DNA of 64,000 nt. It comes from Membranipora membranacea. Its lineage: Eukaryota; Bryozoa; Gymnolaemata; Cheilostomatida; Membraniporidae. Positions 58,301 through 64,000 of this stretch are shown here, in pieces (the stretch's first letter is position 1; the number at the start of each line of letters is the position of its first letter). The translations under genes and the position numbers were made by a program. The notes beneath the pieces are model-generated. The model saw nothing but the letters and a program-made list of their open reading frames with translations, was not told the origin of the DNA and ran no database searches. The DNA is taken from positions 9,129,501-9,193,500 of the forward strand of contig OU612074.1 of NCBI GenBank assembly GCA_914767715.1, given 5' to 3'.

Positions 58301-61193
58301 ACTAGGACTATCCTTACCCTGACTTGCGGAAATGATACTTCAAAGAATTAGCTTTACTATTACATAACATATAATTTGATAGTCTACTTATGATAACAAC
58401 ATTAAATTTCAGCCTTATAAATAATCACTTTCAATTACATCAAAGGATGACTTTAATTCAAGCTCTCCAATAGTTATGTTAACTTATTAAAGTATTTGAC
58501 CCAAGCGAAGCAGTCTCACTTGCCAAAATAAACTGCTTTACGCCCCACTTTAGGTATGCCAATAAATACCCTGAAGTGCCACCTGCCCGACTAGAAAATA
58601 TTAGCCTCTTGCGAATTTTGAATTTATTGAAAACAAAATCAAATGACACTTTAACTTCATAAAATTTGAAATATAAATAAATCTTCAAGGTCTTAAAAAT
58701 AATTGCCTTACAAAATAATACGGTACTTGCTATATTCTAGTGAAGTCTGTAATTCTTCTTTGTGAATGCTCCTGTCACTATGTCTTCAAACTCGTAATCT
58801 TGAACTCTGTAATTCCTCCTTGCGTACGCCTCTGTCACCGTGTCTTCAACTCGTATTCTTGAACTCTGTAATTCCTCTTTGTGTACGTCTCTGTCACCGT
58901 GTCTTCAACTCGTAATCTTGAACTCTGTAATTCCTCTTTGTGTACGTCTCTGTCACCGTGTCTTCAACTCGAAATCTTGAACTCTGTAATCCCTCTTTAA
59001 GTACGTCTCTGTCACCGTGTCTTCAACTCGTAATCTTGAACTCTGTAATTCCTCTTTGTGTACGTCTCTGTCACCGTGTCTTCAACTCGTAATCTTGAAC
59101 TCTGTAATTCCTCTTTGTGTACGTCTCTGTCACCGTGTCTTCAACTCGTTATCTTGAACTCTGTAATTCCTCTTTGTGTACGTCTCTGTCACCGTGTCTT
59201 CAACTCGTAATCCTGAACTCTGTATTTCACCTTAATAATCTCTTACCACCAATGTCTATAATTGATACTCTTGGTAAACCCTTGCTACCAAAGTCTAAAA
59301 TACTACTACTATGGCAAACCCTTGCTGCCAAAATCTAAAATGCTACTCCTCTGACAAACCCTTGCTGCCAAAGTCTAAAGTGCTACTACTCTGACAAACC
59401 CTTGCTGCCAAAGTCTAAAATGCTACTCCTCTGACAAACCCTTGCTGCCAAAGTCTAAAATGCTACTACTCTGACAAACCCTTGCTGCCAAAGTCTAAAA
59501 TGCTACTCCTCTGACAAACCCTTGCTGCCAAAGTCTAAAATGCTACTACTCTGACAAACCCTTGCTGCCAAAGTCTAAAATGCTACTCCTCTGACAAACC
59601 CTTGCTGCCAAAGTCTAAAATGCTACTACTCTGACAAACCCTTGCTGCCAAAGTCTAAAATGCTACTCCCACTTAATACGGTGGGCCCTGCCTTATATAG
59701 GATGTTAGGATTGCTGAGTTGGCATGTTGCAATAATGCTGAGGTGGCGCATAAAAAATTCCCGTTTGTTGATAAGTAGAACATTTGCTAGGGTCGATATT
59801 TTGCAATGATGCTGACTGTTTGCTGACTATACATGACTCATAAACCCAAGATTAATTATAAAACATATGATAAATATTGGTTAGCACATGGCATTGCTAC
59901 GTATGTCATTTATTTGATAATAAATAATTATTAAACATGAAAATGATCTTACTCCTATTCTGAAGTTTCCAGTATGTATAAGTTATGTTAATCATAGAAT
60001 AATTCTACAGCAATCAGTTTTTCTAATGCTGCTTTCCATGACCAGATAAATAGTCACAACTAAAAACCAATAATAAATAAATAATCATATCACAAGTTTC
60101 TACTGCTAATTGTGGTAATGTAAATAACTAGACACATCAATTGTACATGAATAGTGTGGTGGCTAATAAAGGGGGGGGGGGGGGGAGAATAGCATTGATT
60201 AAAAGGTTACTGTTGCAATAAACATTACTGAACACTATTTTTGTTGAGGCAGTTGTGTCTCTAATAGTTGTTGCCTGAATTTACATATTACTAACCAATT
60301 ATCTTCCTAATTATATCTTTATGTCATAATAATTAAATAATCAAATCAGCATCCTTCAATTATTATTAGCAAGCCAAGGATTAGTGCTTGATATAATTGA
60401 TCAGTTATGCCTTAATGATCGGCTCCTTTGTGCTATACTTTCCATTGTACTGCAGATTATTTAAGACAGTACAATAAGTTACATTTTGCTAGCTCAGCAG
60501 ACCAAGGCTAAATAAATCAAACATCGCTGAGTAAGCCATGGAATAACACAAGCATGCTTTCAGCGCATGCACAGTTTATAAACCCTTAATTTGCAAGTGT
60601 GCCGTCCATAAATACAGGGCCTATAAGGTTGCTGCTTACCTACACTAATAAATATCACTATAATAACTATGGTATTTGTCAGGAGTTACAAAAAGACTCT
60701 TGACAGTTGGGAGTTACCCCTGAAATGAACAAATCATTATATTAGTTCAATTAAATGTTTATTTCATACATCCTTTAGCTCATTGTTTACATCATATTTA
60801 TGTTGTTATACCAGGAATTATAGAGGTGATGGTCTGGCTAAAGTTATATAGTTGATCATCATCCATCAATTAATCTAATTAATTTAATGCATTGTTGACA
60901 CATGCGCTATTCATTCTACCTACATAATCCTAGTTACATCACAACTATAACTTCCTGATGTATGCAATCCACACTCTGATCATGTTGCCGTTCTTTTACA
61001 CTACTTTGATGACACTAGATGGAGTAATATTTTTACTTGACACATTAAATAGTACATCTGAACTTACCCAATTCACACGAGTGTCCATGAAATTGAGTAC
61101 CGTCGCATACACAACGGTAACTGTCAATTAAATCGATACATGTACCGCCATTGAGGCAGGGTTCGCCATGTTCGCAATCGTCGTCACCTTGGG
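44848..61193 (-). CDS. Extracellular EGF-repeat protein with low-complexity exon (5' end not found)
   Basis: Exons, 5' to 3': 61193-61068, 57662-57405, 56587-56348, 55940-55584, 54623-54384, 53544-53314, 52119-52015, 50666-50424, 50030-49803, 49649-48039, 47839-47648, 47223-47104, 47048-46908, 45682-45487, 44956-44848. They give about 1465 codons in frame. Nearly all exons are phase 1-1, the class used in exon shuffling of extracellular proteins. Most of the first nine carry one or two EGF modules (for example [18 protein letters not shown] and CANGGTC), so the protein is probably secreted or membrane-anchored. Exon 10 has a polyQ tract and a [11 protein letters not shown]-type minisatellite. 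The last five exons form a cysteine-containing region (about 250 residues) that I do not recognise. No signal peptide is visible, so the 5' end is missing. No membrane segment is seen at the C terminus. The donor at 47104 and the acceptor at 47223 are weak choices. Confidence 0.75.
45390..45480. repeat. (AATC)n microsatellite
   Basis: Imperfect caat/aatc repeats run up to the donor of the EGF-gene exon that ends at 45487. Confidence 0.8.
46003..46397. mobile_element. Inverted-repeat element in EGF-gene intron
   Basis: The ends gcaaccaaggtttcaaac and gcgaaaccttggttgc face each other about 360 bp apart. No coding frame inside; probable MITE. Confidence 0.55.
47360..47406. repeat. Hairpin cccatagacctact / agtaggtctatggg
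   Basis: Perfect short arms enclose aataattataagt. It belongs with the similar hairpins at 21440 and 53025. Confidence 0.7.
48039..49649 (-). repeat. Coding minisatellite exon with polyglutamine tract
   Basis: The 537-codon exon begins with about 65 ordered-looking residues ([13 protein letters not shown], cysteine pairs, N-glycosylation sites such as NRS and NVT). It then has about 18 pure CAA glutamine codons (49339-49392). After this come dozens of 11-residue units of the type [11 protein letters not shown] (33 bp). Several units form a higher-order block of about 147 bp, seen three times near 48717-49060. Spacers GFQTGG break the pattern. The composition (G, Q, N, S, P) resembles elastic or adhesive matrix proteins; that is inference. 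Confidence 0.85.
50938..51935 (+). mobile_element. Repeat family R3, copy 2, split by an insertion
   Basis: Its two halves (about 50938-51110 and 51765-51935) match 32498-32865, with about 650 bp of unrelated sequence between them. Confidence 0.65.
51105..51330 (+). pseudogene. Coding-like remnant of unknown origin
   Basis: The plus strand reads in frame [18 protein letters not shown] then [11 protein letters not shown], with a stop soon after. A one-base shift restores [20 protein letters not shown]. The composition looks protein-coding rather than random, but I cannot name the family. It sits in the insertion that splits repeat R3. Confidence 0.35.
52305..52482 (+). mobile_element. MITE family M1, copy 2
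   Basis: Runs from gtaagctggttaattgaaac to ttgaattaagtgaactgtac, with inverted ends, and matches 61905-62082 and the interrupted copy at 8993-10552. Confidence 0.75.
53025..53062. repeat. Hairpin ccatagacttaatat / atatcaagtctatgg
   Basis: Third member of the small hairpin group (see 21440 and 47360). Confidence 0.6.
53765..54005 (+). mobile_element. tRNA-derived SINE family S2, copy 1 (degenerate head)
   Basis: Shares with 62915-63245 the blocks ggcgtggcttagtggttagc, atggaaatggatgcatattt, gagcaaagaggtgacaactc and cacatggaaacatggtga. Most of the tRNA-like part after the A-box is deleted. Confidence 0.7.
54805..55052. mobile_element. Repeat family R1, copy 3, with hairpin
   Basis: The inverted repeat cattctctgcattatgatg / catcataatgcagggaatg is followed by the R1 body. 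Confidence 0.8.
55584..55940 (-). other. EGF-pair exon with a furin-like site inserted in an EGF module
   Basis: The second EGF of this exon reads [16 protein letters not shown], then about 50 residues without cysteine including SRKRRQSS, then [18 protein letters not shown] fits the furin consensus, which would cut inside the EGF between its third and fourth cysteines. Confidence 0.7.
58745..59222 (+). repeat. Satellite array, 59-bp unit, about eight copies
   Basis: The unit starts actctgtaattcctctttgt and continues gtacgtctctgtcaccgtgt cttcaactcg. The first copies are diverged and the middle ones nearly identical. It lies in an intron of the EGF gene. Confidence 0.9.
59223..59670 (+). repeat. 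Satellite array, 40-bp unit in 80-bp dimers
   Basis: The unit ctctgacaaacccttgctgc continues caaagtctaaaatgctact. One base alternates (ctactact / ctactcct) between successive units, so the true period is 80 bp. It directly follows the 59-bp array. Confidence 0.9.
60171..60185 (+). repeat. Poly-G run of 15
   Basis: Fifteen consecutive G bases in an otherwise AT-rich intron. Confidence 0.95.
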
Positions 61194-61904
61194 CTACAAA
61201 ACAGAGGCTTGTTTTCTGATTTCTAACTGATGAATGACTTGACGGTTTTGCTTGGAATCGCAAGCATGTGAATAGTCGGAAATGACTAGATAGTTATTGT
61301 GAAAACTGAAGTGTAATTCTAGCAGATTTTTTAAAACTATCGCTCAGTGCTAAATTGAGAAGCGATTTTTACTTTATACAGCTAATGGAAATTGGCAGTT
61401 CAGTACACAATATAATTTGATGTATTAGTTGGCAACCCAAATAATAGTCCAAAAACATTATTTATGTTGTATCAAATTCGGAAATCCTATTGCTATCACT
61501 CTGGCCTACCAACCAACCAACCAACTCTGGCCAAACAAAGGGGCTAATCTGGAATTCCCTGACATCAGGGCACCGTTTGTGTTCTTAGTTCTTACTAACC
61601 AGTAATAATATCATTTCAGTAATCATTTACACTGATTTCGAGATTTTACTATTGGGATGTGAACCTCTGATGAGTAGAGTTTATTCGGTTTTTCAATTTA
61701 GATTTTTAATTAGTTTTATTTACATTTAAATTTAGTCTTGTAATTTGAATTTAACTTTAATTAATCTCATGTGTGCGCAGCCCTTATGAGGAGTTTACCC
61801 TTTTGATTAGTTTGCCGTCAACAATAGATGATTAAATCTGCTGATAATCTGCTGCGTCGTGTCGTCGGTCAATCAAAACATGGTGTCATTCACACTGCAG
61901 TTAC

Positions 61905-62082
61905 AGTGTAAGCTGCTTAAATCAAACTTAATAATTCATAACTCCTGTTAATTCAGACAAGGAGAATTGGTGCTTCAGCCAGATTTCAATGCATTCTAAT
62001 GTCACTTAATTCAGACTCTGCATAACTAAAACAAATTTTTGTGGTCCCCAAAGGTTTGAATTAACTGAGCTACACTGTACAT
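61905..62082 (+). mobile_element. MITE family M1, copy 3
   Basis: Runs from cagtgtaagctgcttaaatc to gaattaactgagctacactg. The outer ends are inverted (cagtgtaagctg / ctacactg). Confidence 0.75.
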
Positions 62083-62914
62083 GTTGTTAGGATTTTGAGC
62101 TATGACTAAATAACTTTATACATATATATAAACTTTTATATATATATATATATTATATATACTTTATATATTTTTAATAACTAGCGAATAAGCTCCTTCA
62201 GGTTATCGATGTGGCAAATGAGAAACAAAAATGCTGAGTTTGCGACATTTTTAAAACCTCTTTTCGTGTACTAGTCAAGTTCAAACTAGCAAGGTCAACT
62301 CATTGTGATTGATCGTAATTTAAGTATCAGCATCGAACTTGATTTTTACACTAGCAAATTAGTGACTCCGGGACGGAGGAGTCCATAATCGGCCGATTAA
62401 TGCACTCCGCACATGTGCGAACTGTTGAGACATATACGTTCGTCTCTGCAGTATAGGGCCTGAAATAATTCACCAAAACTGAGTACCCAAACTGGTAAAA
62501 CAATGGAAACCCATAATTTAGAAATATTTGGGCCTAAATAGAACACTGGCTTTGATATCCCGAAACCTGGAACTCTGAGAATTGCCTTTCTGGATGGAAG
62601 GCAGCGCCACCATCCCCCGTGCTGCAGAGATAGACTATGTCACAAGGCCATCCTGTGGGCAGAGTGCAAACAATGGGTAGTGTAAACACATTGTAAGGGC
62701 AGAAATCGTCCTGAGGTCATAACACCTAATTCCCTTGATGGTAATCAATCTACATGAAGTATTCCATGCTCTATTGATAAGAGATACTGCATGGATAAAT
62801 TTATACTGATCTCAAACAGATTGATGTCTAATCAACTACTGATTACTCACATAATCATTCAGACTCATGCATGCATAGACATAATAATAAACCTAGACAG
62901 TTATTATTCACTGC

Positions 62915-63245
62915 ATTTCCACGTTAGTTTTGAGGTCGAGCTGAGGCTTATTTCGAGGGTCTTCGAGCTATGGAAATGGCTCTGAGCTCACCCTTAGCTC
63001 CAAGGTTCCGCTCGCACATATATGCTCACATTACTGCGAGCTTGCGTGGCTGAGCGGTTAGCTTGAGCATCAAAGACTCAGACGCGGGAGGCCGGGGTTC
63101 AAATCCCGGTGGCGGCAGATTTTTTTGATGTTTTTTATTCTCAGCTCTATCATGGAAATGGCTGCATATTTCGAGTTCGAGCAAAGAGGTGACAACTCAG
63201 TTCGATCTAGGCCAACCTCAAAATTCACATGGAAACGTGGTGATT
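62915..63245 (+). mobile_element. tRNA-derived SINE family S2, copy 2 (intact head)
   Basis: tgcgtggctgagcggttagc (A-box) and ccggggttcaaatcccggtg (B-box with perfect T stem) lie at 63049-63112 in a Ser/Leu-like long tRNA form. The acceptor stem does not pair well, and sequence on both sides is shared with 53765-54005, so this is a SINE rather than a working tRNA gene. Confidence 0.7.
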
Positions 63246-63794
63246 AACAGCTAAAGTGAGGCACTGTATTGTTGGTGACTTTACGCCATTAGATTGTGTA
63301 GTAGCAATGATGCTATCATTGATCTGCAGTCAAGGCTCCAAGTGTTTTGTTGATGACTCGATCAATATTGATTGGATTTTCAGTTTCAGTTTGAAAATAG
63401 CGGAACATGTTCCAATCAACTTGATGTTGCTTTCTCTAACAAAAGAATTTGAGGCAAACATTAATATCAGAATGTTCGTAAAAAGCTGATAAATCTACTA
63501 CAATTTTTAGCTCAAAATACAATCTATATCGATTGAGTTATCAATAGAAAAAACTGGTATATGGACTCAAATTCAACGACGACACGAATTCTACAACACA
63601 ATTCAATGAAGTAACACCATTCACAATTGAATGACTCAGTGCCTCAATGATCAAAATATCAGTGTCCTGTCTAGGTTTGATATCAAGTCTACCAACTCAT
63701 ATGATTGTTACAATTATGGTCACTAGCCCATGACAATGTATTTCCCAAATCATGAGTAAACAAAACCCGCAGACTTATTTAGTAAGTTATATGG

Positions 63795-64000
63795 CAGGGG
63801 TGGTCAAACTTTTTTGCCAGCGGGCCACTTTTAAAAATTATAGCATATTGAAGTGTGCCAGAATATATGCGCCAAGCAAGCAGGCTATCAGTCAGCGGCA
63901 TATTGAGTTTATTATTGAACCCCAGAGCTGCTGCGTATGGTGTAGCTGTAACAGCTTCATTCAGATCCTCATGTTTCTTCATATGCATGCTTAGCACTAA
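63795..64000 (+). mobile_element. hAT-like element end, cut by window edge
   Basis: caggggtggtcaaacttttt followed by gccagcgggccac resembles the widespread hAT terminal repeat. The rest lies outside the window. Confidence 0.6.

Larger units (their letters stand above)
61194..64000. other. Upstream intron/flank of the EGF gene, no exon recognised
   Basis: No further EGF-coding exon was found. The stretch contains MITE M1 copy 3 (61905-62082), a TA-rich tract (about 62118-62170), SINE S2 copy 2 and an hAT-like end. Confidence 0.5.

Noticed and set aside
59223-59670. CRISPR-like array
   Set aside because: The units are contiguous with no unique spacers, and the window is eukaryotic; it is a satellite.
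63041-63120. Possible functional Ser/Leu-type tRNA gene
   Set aside because: The A- and B-boxes and T stem are good, but the acceptor stem does not pair and both flanks recur at 53765-54005, so it is a SINE head.

Overview
This is animal (metazoan) nuclear DNA. It is AT-rich and intron-dense, with GT-AG splice sites, and carries four multi-exon protein genes separated and interrupted by small transposons. The gene content (an ATAD5 clamp unloader, an SMCR8 DENN protein, a ROCO GTPase and an EGF-repeat protein with only 1-1 phase exons) and the many short inverted-repeat elements suggest a non-vertebrate, probably marine, animal. I cannot place the species. All exon models were built by hand from open frames, splice sites, phase agreement and remembered family motifs; no transcript evidence was available.

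Layout. (1) 744-15030, plus strand: ATAD5/Elg1-type PCNA unloader, 20 exons, 1394 codons, every junction in phase. (2) 16280-28500, minus strand: SMCR8-like DENN protein, 15 exons, 664 codons, convergent with ATAD5. (3) 30908-42711, plus strand: 16 exons, 1300 codons, encoding leucine-rich repeats, a ROC GTPase, a COR domain and a complete C-terminal caspase with its catalytic residues present. It is head-to-head with SMCR8. (4) 44848-61193, minus strand: 3' part of an extracellular EGF-repeat protein with a polyglutamine tract and a large in-frame minisatellite exon; at least 15 exons, whose 5' end was not found and may lie beyond the window. Genes 3 and 4 converge.

The genes do not form an obvious pathway. 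The most interesting one is the LRR-ROC-COR-caspase protein. It joins a sensor-like array, a GTP-dependent dimerisation switch and a death protease in one chain, with no CARD, DED or kinase seen, and looks like a possible single-protein cell-death or immune receptor. ATAD5 is also notable for dense SQ/TQ clusters encoded by a minisatellite, three PIP-like motifs, an AT-hook and a SUMO-interacting-like motif.

Between and inside genes lie recognisable mobile sequences: a roughly 1.4 kb TTAA-flanked foldback element nested in an older MITE, paired foldback MITEs in two introns of the ROCO-caspase gene, tRNA-derived SINEs, hAT-like elements, several small repeat families and two adjacent satellite arrays.
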